A stretch of 20,767 nucleotides of DNA from Chara braunii (GCA_003427395.1 BFEA01000383.1:1092740-1113506), one strand, 5' to 3'. Numbered from the stretch's first letter, positions 7,133 to 17,337 are shown. The notes: generated from the letters alone by a model not told the origin. Program-made: numbers and translations.

Positions 7133-7513
7133 TTCTTTATTTTTTCTATTTTTTGTTTATTTTTTTTCCACACACAAAAAACAACCCCCCCGAAAATTAT
7201 TTTTTTTAACTTTTTCTTTTCCAAGAGGGTGGGGTCGGGGTTCCAGAACCCCAATCCGCAACCCCAGCCCCCAACCCCCTCTCCCCTCGGCCGCTGTGGG
7301 CCGCGACATTCCGTGGTTCCCGCGGTCATGACCACGGACTGCGGCCGCTGGTGTTACATAGCCGACCAGGGTGCCAACCACCCCTCCTGGGAGGTGACCG
7401 ATCGGAACGCAGACGGTTTGGCGGGGAACCTTGACTCCTAGCTCCCACTTGGGCGGTTTCCACTGCCGCCAACCCCCTGGCTGCCCTGTCCTCGACCACC
7501 AGAGGCCTAACCA

Positions 7514-8336
7514 CCTTGGGTTTGGCTTCTTCCTCCTCCCTGTGGCCTCCCTCCAGCATAGGTACTCCCCTTCCCTGTCCTATTGTTTGTGTCATTGAGG
7601 CCCCATTCTATACCACTGTAAGGGACCTCCTTTGCACCACCTTCCTCCATTATCAGCATGAGATGATCCTTGGCCTTGACTTGGCCAGAGATGGTGCGAC
7701 CTTTCCACTTTTTCCCCTTGTGAGGTCCTTGTGCCAGAAAGTGGAAACTGGCATGGAATGGGCAACAAAAGCAACAATGTCCTAAGTCATCTGGGGTTGT
7801 TGCTTCTTCTTGAAGAAGTGCCCTTGCAGTTGCTCGGGCATTCCGCGCTAGAATAGTTGGACTAGTTGTGTCTTTGTAACCCCATGGTCAGGCACAACAA
7901 CCAATTCATCCATGGCGGCTTTCAGAGTATCAGAGCGCTCCTCCTCTGCCGCATATGGATGGTTTGGAGTTTATCAGACTCCTTAAGTCCTCTGGTGACG
8001 TCTGCAAATCTCTCCCTAAGGGCGGCGAGAAAATCACTCAAGTGAGTCATCGCAGAATAAGCAGCCATATCATTCTCACAGCGAGCGGCGCACTTGAGCG
8101 ATCTAGCAAAGCTAGTAGCTTCCTCTTTCAATGCCTGGAAAGCTATAAGGACATGGTCCTCCTGCGGGACGTCTTGCAGATGCAAGTAAGACTTAACGTT
8201 GGCCTCCCAATTATCGAAGTCTTCACCTTTCTTCTCACTAAAGGGATCAGGGAATCTGACCTTAACACGGTCACGACGTGGTCGCAAATCTTCCTCTTTG
8301 GGGGGCAGCGATCTTGACACCTTCTTTGGTGCCAGT
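7514..8336 (-). pseudogene. Gypsy Gag, capsid-like domain, broken
   Basis: The best segment (8320-7922) reads DPFSEKKGEDFDNWEANVKS, then YLHLQDVPQEDHVLIAFQAL, then a stretch ending FLAALRERFADVTRG. The W-x(n)-Y-L, A-F-x-A-L and F-L-x-x-L-R-x-R-F-x-D pattern is that of retrotransposon Gag. After a frameshift near 7920 the sequence continues as AAMDELVVVPDHGVTKTQLV, then an in-frame stop (near 7830) and GMPEQLQGHFFKKKQQ. The Gly/Arg/Gln-rich segment to 7514 leads toward the nucleocapsid. Gag would form the element's virus-like particle; this copy cannot encode it whole. Confidence 0.85.
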
Positions 8337-9115
8337 GCAAAACTTTTGTGTCCCTTCTATTGCCGTGTGCAGTTCCATGCTTATGCGCAGCATCATATCC
8401 TGCACAAAGTCCTTACAGCCTAGACGCATGGATTCAATGGCAAGATCATGCCCCTTAATGTGCTTGACCTTATCTTGTCGGCCTGGGTTAGTGCATCTAA
8501 CTTTTGGTTAATGTCTGCCCCTTCAGGCAGCTTACGCAGACTCTCCTCTCCAACTCACAATTCCCTTTCTGCTTTCTCTGCCGCTTGCAATCTATTGGTC
8601 TTTTCCCTTGCAAGGCATAGTTTCCACTCCAGCATCTTTTCTTGTTCTAGCGCCTTTTTCTGCAAGGGGCTTTCCTCCGCTTCCAACGCCCTCTGTACCG
8701 CCTCCTTCTCCGCTTGGGGAACTAACAACCTCGCCTCCTGCTCTTCTCCTATTTCCAGTTGGACTGCCCACTCTCCAATCATTTTCCCCACTTCCTCTCT
8801 CTCAGCTGAGGCACGGCTAGACTCCCCCTTTTCCTCTGTGACCCCTCTTGTGATCCTCTTTAACGGGGCCTCTGACACTTCTTCTTCTTCTTCTTTTTCT
8901 TACTTCTTCTTCTTCTTTGTCGAGTGCTGCTAGCTTCTCCTCTTGTTCTTTAGCAGCCGTTTCATCTCCTCCAATTCCCTCTTCTTCGCTGCCTGCTCCT
9001 CCAACAGGGCCACTTTCTTGGCCTCCTTCTGCAATGCCTTCTTCTCCTTCTTCTCCTGTTTGCGCAATATGGCGGCGGCTCTCTCCTCCTGCTCTGCGAT
9101 GTACGGGGTAGTCAT
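8337..9115 (-). pseudogene. Gypsy Gag N-terminal coiled-coil segment, broken
   Basis: Start chosen at the ATG complementary to 9113-9115, giving MTTPYIAEQEERAAAILRKQ and then a Lys/Glu/Leu-rich coiled coil. An overlapping ATG at 9117-9119 in another frame gives MDDYPVHRRAGG and is less Gag-like. The coiled coil shifts frame near 8930 (EEKLAALDKEEEEVRKRRRR) and again near 8878 (EAVQRALEAEESPLQKKALE), so at least two frameshifts split it; stops occur between 8555 and 8340. Long charged helices at the Gag N-terminus fit the charophyte-type elements I have in mind, probably for Gag multimerisation (inference). Confidence 0.7.
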
Positions 9116-9261
9116 CCATGGTGAAAGTCGCCCGGACTTGGTAGTAGTGGCTAAACTAACAGTGCGCCAGAACCCCAGAGGGAAGAAGAGATGGCAAAGG
9201 GCTCCCCACAGGAAGAAGCCCGTGAGCAAGGCGTACATGGGATAGTCATCCATGGTGAAAG
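9109..9261. repeat. 19-bp direct repeat around the Gag start
   Basis: TAGTCATCCATGGTGAAAG occurs exactly at 9109-9127 and 9243-9261, 134 bp apart, with similar preceding bases. The repeat contains the Gag initiation region, so a second copy of the start context lies upstream on the minus strand. It may mark a small duplication in the leader. Confidence 0.85.
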
Positions 9262-9738
9262 ATGCACAACCAACAGACAATACCAGTCCTCACCACGTAG
9301 ACTTGTCCAACACAGACTCTAACTTAAACTACTCTAAGGCTGTCACTACAGGACTCTACTGCTGATCAGGAGGCATTAAACAAGATCCCCCAAACTCCTC
9401 GGGAATTATTTAATATCGCAAACAGGACGACGTGATCAGCAGAACCCTCTCAAGACTTAGACAGCCGGATGCGCAGCCTACAGCTCAGAGTTTGGGCCTA
9501 CCACGCCACACTCAGCAACCTGTCGGTCTGTACCGGTCCTTGGGGGTCTTGTCCCCAGGTTGTCAATCGGCAGACGTAGTTCTAGCCTTACTAAGTCCCG
9601 TGCAGGTTTGGTCACCTAGAAGTGATTGAATGCAAAAAGAGAAGACAGACAGACGCTTACGCAAGTACCAAGGTTATGTGCACATCCATAGGGTAAGGGG
9701 ATGGGCCAAGGCTTGGAGAGATTATACCGCGCTCCAGC
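9262..9738. other. Gypsy leader or LTR region, unresolved
   Basis: This is where the 5' untranslated leader, primer-binding site and 5' LTR of the minus-strand Gypsy element would lie. I found no tRNA-complementary primer site and no repeat of this sequence on the RT side, so no boundary can be set. The word CTGATCA recurs at about 9361 and 9434. Confidence 0.35.
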
Positions 9739-9850
9739 TTGGTCAACAACTTGGTCAATGGTCTTGGTCAATGGTTTTGGTCAACGGTGTTGGTCAAGAG
9801 AATTGGCCAACACCGATCAACACCTTTGGTCAACCTTCGCGGTCAACGCC
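9739..9850 (+). repeat. 12-13-bp minisatellite based on TTGGTCAA
   Basis: TTGGTCAA or a close variant starts at 9739, 9751, 9764, 9777, 9790, 9803, about 9813, 9826 and about 9838. Two copies are altered to TTGGCCAA and CGATCAA. The minus strand reads TTGACCAA, which contains the TTGACC/T core of W-boxes bound by WRKY factors; that may be coincidental. Confidence 0.85.
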
Positions 9851-10082
9851 TTGACCTCCTAGCTATGGCCGCCGACCGTCTTCTTCGTCAACCCTCTTCT
9901 TTCTCCCGTCTTCTTCCTCACCAACCTTGGCTATGGCTTCCTCTCTCTCTCAATCTGTCTCTCCTTCCTCCTTCCGTCTCACTCTCGTCTTCTTCGTGGT
10001 CACTTCTGCCCGCACTCCACTCCGAGCTAGGCGGCAGCTATGGCCGCCTTGCCTTCCCTACTTACGCCTCCAACTCCACAAC

Positions 10083-10175
<93 letters not shown>

Positions 10176-10634
10176 CGTCGTCTTCTTGTGATCTTCAACG
10201 AGCGGCCTTAATCTTCTTCATCAAGTACCTCCTTGAGGCGATGGCGGTCTTCCTCTTCTACAATGGCGGGTTGGCCGTACGGCGCGCGGGTGACTATGGA
10301 CACGCGATGAACAACAGCGGCGCGCAGGCGCGCACGGATGGCAGCGAACACACGGGCGCGCGCGATTAGCTGCAGGCTCGCGCGGTGGCAGTGAGCGTAC
10401 GCATAGGACAATGGGTGCGAGGGGATGACAGGCGGCACGCGAGGAACAGCAGAGTGTTGTGCGCGTGTGACAGTGGGTGCGCGGGTGCGGGCAATTAACA
10501 GCAGCATGCAGCGAACGACGGCATGCAAGTAGCAGTGGACCGCAGCGGCGATCTACCCCGACAACGATTGGCTATGGCGACGATGACAATGACGACGATA
10601 GCGACGGGACAACAGGCACCAGATCCGATACCGG
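9851..10634. other. low-complexity region with (CT)43
   Basis: Pyrimidine-rich sequence surrounds an uninterrupted (CT)n run at 10087-10172 (43 units). It is followed by GC-rich sequence with repeated GCGCGC words (about 10280-10500). Serine/leucine-repeat open frames across the run are by-products of the dinucleotide repeat. No gene is supported. Confidence 0.8.
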
Positions 10635-11588
10635 TGAAATCAGACTTGTCGCAACTCGTTTACAACATGCATGCAAACAGATGACAAACACGAACTGGCG
10701 CAGTGCGCCCTCACAAAACTCAGAGATACGAATGTGGCCAGAAACACAGATCAGATTCAAACTTGTCTTGAATGGCTATGGCGCCCAGCCTCTGACAAAA
10801 ATTCCCTCCCGATCATCTGTACCCAACAGCAACTTGTTCACACGCACATGCACCGACACAATTTAGGATCACCCTGAATGTCCCACACACACATACTAAA
10901 CAAACCTCCTATTCTATCCTACGTGGCAGCTATGGCTGTCATCCTCCTCCTATGCTAGCTAGCAGCTATGGCCGCTTCTTCCTCCTCTTAGCCCTCTCCT
11001 CCCTCGGACACCTGCAGACCTCGATGCACAAGTCGCTCACACAGCGCTTCCGCATGGCTCACAGGCAGAATGAATGCATGTCTTGACGCTGCCTCTTTAT
11101 TTATACTCTTTTCGTTGGTGGTCTGGCCCTTGACCCGGGCCCAGCATGTGCACAGTCCCACTTGGTACTTGCTGACTGTACTAGGTGAGCACTGAGACTG
11201 GGTACCCCTGACTGGACTAGGATAGGACTACGACTGACCTTTGCTGACTAGACTAGGACTCCCCTTTGCTGACTCACCCACGGATTGACCCTTCGACCCT
11301 ACGAAGGGACACTTCGGATACTTCTGGAAGGTCCTAGGCCAGACAGGACTTGACCTTTCGGAATAGTAGCAGCTATGACCTAGACTGACCCTACAACTAC
11401 TAAAACTGAAGCCCACGGGTCGAGTCCATGTGACCGGGCTGGTACAGCAGTCGAACATACGACTTTCAGGGATAGGTCGCGGGTTTAAGCACACAGGGGT
11501 CAAGGGTATTGTACATGGGAAGGGGAGAGGTCATGGGATCGGGCCCGGGGACTGTGTCTGTCACACCACTTCGTGGAAAACCGTTTCA
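10635..11588 (+). mobile_element. LTR copy 1 (954 bp), no target duplication
   Basis: It starts TGAAATCAGACTTG and ends AACCGTTTCA, the same termini as the three other copies. It shares their landmarks in order: CATGCATGCAAACAG, GGCTATGGCGCC, ATCACCCTGAATGTCCCA, CAGCGCTTCCGCATGGC, GAATGAATG, a TATA-like TATTTATA at 11098-11105, CACAGTCCCA and GGTACTTGCTGACT. TG...CA ends and an internal TATA element identify an LTR. The flanks differ (CCGG left, CACA right), so unlike its siblings it lacks a target-site duplication. It may be the product of recombination between two elements or may have a deleted edge. Confidence 0.75.
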
Positions 11589-11766
11589 CACAAAACGACG
11601 GGCAGAAAAACCAAAAAAAAAAGGCCGCCACAAAACGACGGCCGCCAGCTATCTGGAAAACCAAAAAAATGAATGCGGCCGCAAGACAACGGCCGCCAGA
11701 TATCGGCCGGTTCCCCTTGTGAGATGTTCCCGTCGATCCACGCTCATCGCACACCGCCCACGTGGC
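11589..11766. other. short spacer with GGCCGCC repeats
   Basis: Between LTR copies 1 and 2. ACGGCCGCCAG followed by C/A and TATC occurs at 11638-11653 and 11689-11704, 51 bp apart, among runs of A. It does not look like the internal region of an LTR element: no primer-binding site or coding frame. Confidence 0.5.
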
Positions 11767-12704
11767 TGCAATCAGACTCACAATCATTCACACTTCGCAT
11801 GCATGTAAACAGGCAATACAGCAAACTGGTGACATGCGCCCACTCAAAGCTCAGAGATATGGTAGCCACGGACACAGCTCAGATACACCCTCGATTCAAA
11901 TGGCTATGGCGCAACAGCGCCTGTACAACACTCTGTTCGTCACTGCGCCTCACTCTGCTGTACACGCACACTCAACTAGGATCACCCTGGATACCCCACG
12001 CACACACTCTACAAGACTCACGCATACACACCTATACTAACTACGGCAGCTATGGCCGCCCACTACACTAACTACAGCAGCTATGGCTGCGCTAACTCCC
12101 TTCAGCCCACTTCGACTTCAGGCTCCTCTGCAGACCACCTCGCACAAGTCACTGTGGCAGCGCTTCCGCATGGCTTCCGCAGGAATGAATGAATGACTGG
12201 GGGCTGCCTCTTGATTTATACTTCTGCAACTCATTGGTCTGGCCCTTCCCCATGCCCGTAGTGCACACAGTCCCATGCGGTACTTGCTTGACTGGACCAG
12301 GACTGCCTAGGACTGGGACTACTGACTCAGCACGGGTAGACTACACCACTTGCCTCACCACTTGCCCACTTGCCTCACCTAAACATAAGGAACTCCGAAA
12401 GGCCACTACTCAGACCTTCCGGAAGGCCGTAGACTTGGCCTTTCGATACTGTAGCAGCTACGACCTTGACCCTTCGGGAAACCTACAGCTACAACTTCTA
12501 GAACTCACTAGGGCTCCTATCCGACAGGTCTACAAATCGAACCCCTACCCCTACACCGACCCACGACAAACAACGACCATCAAAACACAGGTCACGGGTT
12601 CAAACACTCGGGGTCAACACAGATACTGTACACAGGTAAGGTGGGAACTAGGGATCGAGCCCTGGGATCTGTGCTCGCTACTGCGGACAGGCGAAACCGT
12701 TTCA
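11767..12704 (+). mobile_element. solo LTR copy 2 (938 bp) with TGGC target duplication
   Basis: It begins TGCAATCAGACTC and ends AACCGTTTCA. The flanking 4 bp are identical, TGGC at 11763-11766 and 12705-12708. Landmarks match the other copies: GGCTATGGCGCAACAGCGCC, GGATCACCCTGGATACCCCA, GCGCTTCCGCATGGC, GAATGAATGAATG and TATA-like ATTTATA (12214-12220). No internal retrotransposon sequence lies beside it, so it is a solo LTR left by LTR-LTR recombination. Two GGCAGCTATGGCCGCC-like motifs occur in its first half. Confidence 0.9.
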
Positions 12705-12708
12705 TGGC

Positions 12709-13072
12709 TGCTCTCAGCACATTAACTGGCACGCTGTGTACAAACCAGTAGAAAGCCGTCTCTGCACGCGCCCTGCCCGTTGATCCACCCCATCACGCCG
12801 GGTTTCGGCGCGCAGCGGACCACCGTTGTCCCCCCCCCAGCCAATGCCGCTTAGGGGGTAGGATAATTTTGGAGACGACTTTCTCATGTGTCATTTGTGT
12901 CTCATCTTTCCCTTCTCATGTGTGAGCTCTCTTACGGATGTTCATTGATGTATGTGAGGTGGAACTTGATCAGAACTTGGCTGATTTCACCATACAAACA
13001 TTTACGGTGTCTACTACCAAGTACACAAACCTCTCAGTTTTTCTCCCTGAGTGAGCTCTGCATAGAGATGTA
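12709..13072. other. no feature seen; inferred intron of the minus-strand gene
   Basis: No coding frame, LTR or notable repeat apart from a short GC-rich stem near 12797-12812. If the donor at 13255 is used, this belongs to the intron after the large minus-strand exon, and solo LTR copy 2 is nested within it. Confidence 0.4.
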
Positions 13073-13255
13073 CTAGTGAGATACGTAATCCCAAAGTTGC
13101 AGAAAGAACTCTCTGCTAAAATCAGATACCTTATCTACTACACATACAAATACACAAACCACACAGCACCAATCATGAAGCCTGCTCATCATGGATTGGC
13201 AACAGTAGGACAAAGAAATGGCTGCATCTGCTCTTCCTGTCGTCAGCTCACTCAC

Positions 13256-15127
13256 CTTTGCTTGCAGCTTAATTGTGGCGTCAAACGTTGACGAGGAACA
13301 TCCCATATCGCTCGCAGAACGTCTGAGAAGAGTCAACCTGTCACCGGCAACTCTAAGATTCACGCTTGACGATCGCTGATGCTCATTCATTCTCCCTACC
13401 ACAGGCTGATCCTCCCATCTATTTCCTTTCAAGTGCACTTCCTCTATCTCCTCTTTCTTCTCTTGTGCAGTGGGAATTGGCCGATCAAGGTTCACTTTGC
13501 CATGCCGCCTGAGCGTGGACACGGAGTCCACTTCGTCCAAGTCCACTGCATCCATCTCATCTTCTTCACTCAGCTTCATCTCTATTCCTGGAAGACAACT
13601 CACACTTTGATGGTGCTGAGAAGCAGAAGACGACCCTTTGACCTCGTGAATTGTACTTGGCCGCTGTTGAGAACCTGAAAAGTTCTCAGTATCCTGAGCC
13701 ATTTCTAACGTGGCCGCTTTACCCATTCCCCCCCTTTGCCCTGAACAGCTGGATCGATTCGGATCTGATCTTGCTACAAGGGTGCTCTGGCAGCTCTGTC
13801 CCACCCTCCAGACAATTCCCTTATCCTCCATCCCGAGGAATCCAATCCCTCTGATCTCTTCCACTCTATCATCATCAAACAGTCTACGGAACTTGTTTTC
13901 ACGCTGTTGTTGCCTGAAGCTTCCAAAATACCTCTCCCCGTCTTCCTCCTCCCCCATGTTGACCCCTTCATTCTGCCTCCTCCCTTTCAACGATAAAAGC
14001 TCCATGCTCTCGTCCTTCTCCACATCTGACTTCACACTTGCGTTGACAGACTGATCCGAACCGGGTCTTTCTTTAGCCATTATTGCCCCTTTCTGCACTT
14101 TGGCAAACACGTCTGAAGCAGGCCTTTCTGGACCAGCCACCACCTCCTTTTCTCTCTGCACAGTGTCTCTCTTTGGTCTCTTTCTGCCTTCTGCTTCCGA
14201 TTTCCTCTCCTGCCCTGACTTGCTCTCAGCCATGGCCGTCTTTACCCCCCCATTTTCTTTTTCCTCCCCTTTCACCAGCGCACTCTGTTGCCTTCGGCCT
14301 TTACCATCCACACCAGTCCACAGCCCATCCCAGTGCTCTGTGACCAATGCCTTGCTCCGCCCGTCCACATATTTGCACCTGGTCTCCTCTTTATCCAGTT
14401 TCACCCCACCAAGATGACCTTTGTTGACTTGGTCCTTACGAGCTTGCTCCATTTCCCCAGTGTCTCTCATAGGTGGTGACACAGACCTCTTCGACATAGC
14501 AGTTTTCCCCTGATGAGGCAAAGACAATACAGCTCCTTCCACAACGCCATTCTCCTGATAGCATACCACTATCTTCCTCCCATCCAGTTCAGCAGGCCCC
14601 TTGTACCCATCATACACCCCTGATCCACTACCAGGCCGGGATTTGTTTCTGCTGCTGCACCTCCTATCCTTTCCACTGCTGCCAACAGATGCTGAAGAGC
14701 TCATGCTTTCAGATTGTGCATCCAAAGATGATGAGGCCAGCACAGGCGGGAAAGGCACCGGTGTTGGGACTGGTCTTAAGCCTGGCGTTGGCACTGATGC
14801 TGCCTCAGCCGCTGCTCGTGGAGTTGGTGTCCGTACGGGTGCTTCGTCACTTGGCTGAACTGGTATCACTATGGTTTGCTTGGGAGATCCACGTAGCTTC
14901 TTATCTTGTGCACTACTCTCGGGGGTTGAGGCACAAGCACGCCGATGTCTCTCACTTCTCTCCTCCAACGATGGCACCAACAACAAAATAACTTCATTGA
15001 TGTACCTGTACATCAGAAGAGGACCTATCAGAAGACAGTTTCTGCAACCGTAGGTCCGTAACCCATCTGTTTCAACAAATCCACTTCCACAGTTGCTTGA
15101 ACATCCATGACAGTTCTCCGTAAGCAA
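13256..15127 (-). CDS. large exon of an unidentified host gene
   Basis: A minus-strand frame stays open from about 15127 to 13073 (684 codons), far longer than chance. It reaches a strong splice donor at 13256/13255 (CAAAG|GTGAGT) after ...STFDATIKLQAK. Coding after that point drifts into a Cys/Val-rich tail and is probably intron. The 5' edge is uncertain: acceptor-like AGs occur near 15146, 15047 and 15008, and the frame has no ATG at its upstream end. The protein is hydrophilic and likely disordered: Pro/Thr/Ala-rich (RTPTPRAAAEA), then Ser-rich, then Lys/Glu/Arg-rich with acidic patches (LSEEDEMDAVDLDEVDS), ending SVNLRVAGDRLTLLRRSASD. I recognise no domain. A nuclear or scaffold-type protein is only a guess. 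No frameshifts, unlike the transposon genes. Confidence 0.7.
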
Positions 15128-15976
15128 GGTAGCCAGTCGTGTTACCTGCTAAAGGGCCGCTATATGTTAACCACGATCAAGTTGTTTGACAGTGAAGCCT
15201 TTGATTCCATTCCTGCAAGAACAAGCAAGGGATTATATCCCTAGGCTTAGATCAGCCGTCAAGACTCAGAAATCAAGAGGGGAAACAGAAACGTCATATA
15301 CCTGGAGATAATGGGAACATATGAGTAGAACTGCAGAATTAAGGCCCAAAAAGCTGCGGCAGAATTGCTATAATAGGTGAGAGATAGGGAGGCACTCCTC
15401 TTCTTGGACATAACCATGTGTCATTAAAAGGGGTACTTGTAGCACTTCACAAAAAAGTGCTACAACGAGGTAGCACGGCTGCCAAATCCCATGAGAGGTT
15501 TTATTGGTACACATGTAAGAGCTCCCTTGCTAAACACAATGGGCCTCTTCTGACCTCACTGTGCGATAAAATGTTCATTCACTATGGGAGGCAAAAGCAA
15601 TAAGAGAGAAGAATACTAACCCGGGGCTGGCAAATTTCATGACAGGTTTCATGAGCGCACATGCGAGCAGCTCCCTTGCTAAACATCTCAGGACCCCACA
15701 ATGCGCCTCTTCTGGCCTCAGTATAATCGCCACAACACCGCCCATCAAGCGCCGGAGCACCTAAGCCATCCCGATGCACACACATCAACACCAATTCAAA
15801 CTCAAAGAGAACCACACAAAGGCCAGATGCACCAACATCCCCGCATACATATCAACACAAACAAGTCCATCAAATGCACACACAAGTGTGTACCCACACA
15901 CACACACACACTGGATGATAAGTGTCATTTATGAACCACAGAAAGAAGCGACCAAAAATCCTGGGCAAGATAGGAT
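15128..15976. repeat. inferred intron with an 11-bp hairpin and a divergent tandem duplication
   Basis: A perfect 11-bp stem (15437-15447 with 15455-15465, arms TTGTAGCACTT/AAGTGCTACAA, 7-nt loop) is followed by another GTAGCAC at 15470. A divergent direct repeat follows: about 15479-15567 resembles 15628-15725 (shared AGCTCCCTTGCTAAACA and CCTCTTCTG), about 149 bp apart. A (CA)n tract lies at 15894-15911. No coding frame is supported. Confidence 0.7.
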
Positions 15977-15980
15977 CAAA

Positions 15981-16846
15981 TGCAATCATACTCGACTTAT
16001 TCACACTTCATCATGCTTGCAAACAGCGATACAGCGAACTGGCGACATGCGCCCACACAGTACTCAAAGATATTGTAACCAGATATGAGTTCTCTTCCAA
16101 CTGGCTATGGCGACTGTGCGCCCATACAACTCACTGTTCACACTCGAGATCNCCCTGGATGTCCCACACGCNACANTCAATGTTCATACACAACACACAC
16201 NCACTAGGCTATGGCTATGGCAGCGCTAGCTGCCACTACCCTATCGCTACACTACACTTCTCTGCCCACTTCGTCTTCGGGCACACTGCAGACCTCCTCG
16301 CACNAGCTGCTGAGGCAGCGCTTCCGCATGGCATCCGCAGGAATGAATGAATGGCTGGACGCAGNCTCTTGATTTATACTTCTGCGCTGCGTTGGTCTGC
16401 CCTGTATCCTTGGCCCATGGTGCACACAGTCCCCCCCGTGGTACTTGCTGGACCGGACTGGTACTTTCTAGACTCTCCCTTGACTGCATGGCAACGACCC
16501 TACGACGCAGTGCAGTTGCACTGGGGTCCTGCTGTTTGACCTCGCCACTTGTCCTCGTCTACAACGTGGGCTTGCTTTAGTCACACCACTTGGCCACTTG
16601 CCTGCACCACTTGACCACTTGCCGACCTTCTAGAAGGACTGCAGCTAGACTTCTAATCTACAGGTCTACAGATCGAATCCTGGCTACCTATAGTCCTACG
16701 ACAGACCTACTTACCACTGGCGGTTCTACAGGTCGCAGGGTCAATTCTTCGAGTTGACACAGGTACTGTACACAGGTAAGTTGGGGAACTAGGGATCGAG
16801 CCCTGGGATCTGCATCAGCTACTTCGAACTGGTGAATACCGTTTCA
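15981..16846 (+). mobile_element. solo LTR copy 3 (866 bp) with CAAA target duplication
   Basis: It begins TGCAATCATACTCG and ends TACCGTTTCA. The 4 bp on each side are CAAA (15977-15980 and 16847-16850). It shares the family landmarks: CTTGCAAACAGCGATACAG, GGCTATGGCGAC, CCTGGATGTCCCA, GCGCTTCCGCATGGCATCCG, GAATGAATGAATG, TATA-like ATTTATA (16372-16378), and the 3' block GGGATCGAGCCCTGGGATCT. Six single-base Ns lie at 16152, 16172, 16176, 16201, 16304 and 16365, pointing to unresolved base calls in a multicopy sequence. No internal region adjoins. Confidence 0.9.
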
Positions 16847-16850
16847 CAAA

Positions 16851-17122
16851 CAACAAAAGTTGTATAGATACCCACTGCATGGCCACGAATGACCATAAAG
16901 GTGCATCCCGGATATAGAGGACAGGTGTAACTTTAGTAACCACTCCATGGAAGGTAAGATTGGACGTATTTTTGGAAGAGTACAGGTGCCAAGCTGGCAA
17001 AACCACACACGAAAATGGGAGACGAGGACCCACCCCCTGCAAAGGATCCTCAAGAAGATCTATTTTTTGATAATGCATCCAAGGTGGAAGCACGAGCACT
17101 AGAGATCTGAAAGACAGTGGCC
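16851..17122. other. no recognisable gene
   Basis: Spacer between solo LTR 3 and the tandem unit that hosts LTR 4. A 110-codon minus frame (16815-17147) overlaps the LTR boundary and shows no known motif, so I do not call it a gene. Confidence 0.4.
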
Positions 17123-17337
17123 ATGATCCAGCCCAGGGCAGCACCAATATAATAAAGGAACAGGTAAGTCGTCGTCAAAGAGCAAAGGGGTTTTCCTCTT
17201 CCAAGCCAATTCTGGCTGGTCCAGCACTTCACTGCCTGGAGAATTCTCAACATCAACAGGCCTTCAGCACCTGGAGTCCAGCTATGTAACAGGATCCGGC
17301 CCAGACCAGCACCAATATAAACAAGGAACAGTTAAGT

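Larger units (their letters stand above)
6098..7361. mobile_element. nonautonomous hAT-like DNA transposon, 1264 bp
   Basis: The insertion is defined by comparison with the uninterrupted duplicate. Unit 1 reads CCGACCAG once (5811-5818). In unit 2 the same 8 bp flank the insertion at 6090-6097 and 7362-7369. The ends form an imperfect terminal inverted repeat: CTATGCATCACC on the left and CTATGTAACACC read inward from the right (10 of 12). Subterminal regions are packed with GCGGTC/GACCGC words, as expected of transposase-binding repeats. An 8-bp duplication with short inverted termini fits hAT elements, although the termini are not a textbook match. No transposase is encoded. The cargo is a hammerhead ribozyme, a 79-bp palindrome and microsatellites. 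A 9-bp duplication (MULE-like) can be read if one base is reassigned, but the termini are then asymmetric. Confidence 0.75.
4385..9115 (-). mobile_element. degenerate Ty3/Gypsy retrotransposon
   Basis: Reading leftward on the minus strand the order is Gag start (9115), coiled-coil Gag segment, capsid-like Gag domain, CCHC zinc knuckle, protease-like fragment and reverse transcriptase (to about 4385). This is the Gag-PR-RT order of Ty3/Gypsy Pol. Every domain has frameshifts or stops. RNase H, integrase and chromodomain are not visible downstream of RT. I could not find a matching pair of flanking LTRs. The zinc-knuckle region is tandemly duplicated, and a 1264-bp hAT-like insertion splits one copy. 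The wording resembles charophyte Gypsy elements as I remember them; the exact lineage is unproven. Confidence 0.9.

Noticed and set aside
6089-7369. Mutator-like element with 9-bp duplication GCCGACCAG
   Set aside because: Possible by shifting one base, but the ends would then lose CTATG...CATAG symmetry; the 8-bp hAT-like reading is simpler.
6842-7441. Open frames rich in Asn-Gln-Ser-Ile and Pro-Thr-Asn-Gln repeats
   Set aside because: They translate the AATC/AACC tetranucleotide tract; all three plus frames stay open for the same reason.
7927-7935. TATCAGAGC, resembling an initiator tRNA-Met primer-binding site
   Set aside because: It lies inside the Gag coding remnant (Ser-Asp-Thr-Leu region) and not next to an LTR.
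9782-9855. TTGGTCAA units as a CRISPR array or origin
   Set aside because: Units are 12-13 bp, lack unique spacers, and the DNA is eukaryotic.
9739-10369. Ser-Leu repeat ORFs across the CT run (also 18999-19316)
   Set aside because: Dinucleotide repeat artefacts with no flanking coding evidence.
14509-14535. CCTGATGAGGCAAAG as a hammerhead core
   Set aside because: No pairing partner or GAAA in position; it lies within the large minus-strand exon.
13379-14991. Plus-strand ORFs opposite the 684-codon frame
   Set aside because: Short antisense shadows, Pro/Leu/Ser-rich, with no independent support.
16815-17147. 110-codon minus frame with hydrophobic stretches
   Set aside because: It crosses the edge of solo LTR 3, matches no family I know, and has no splice support.
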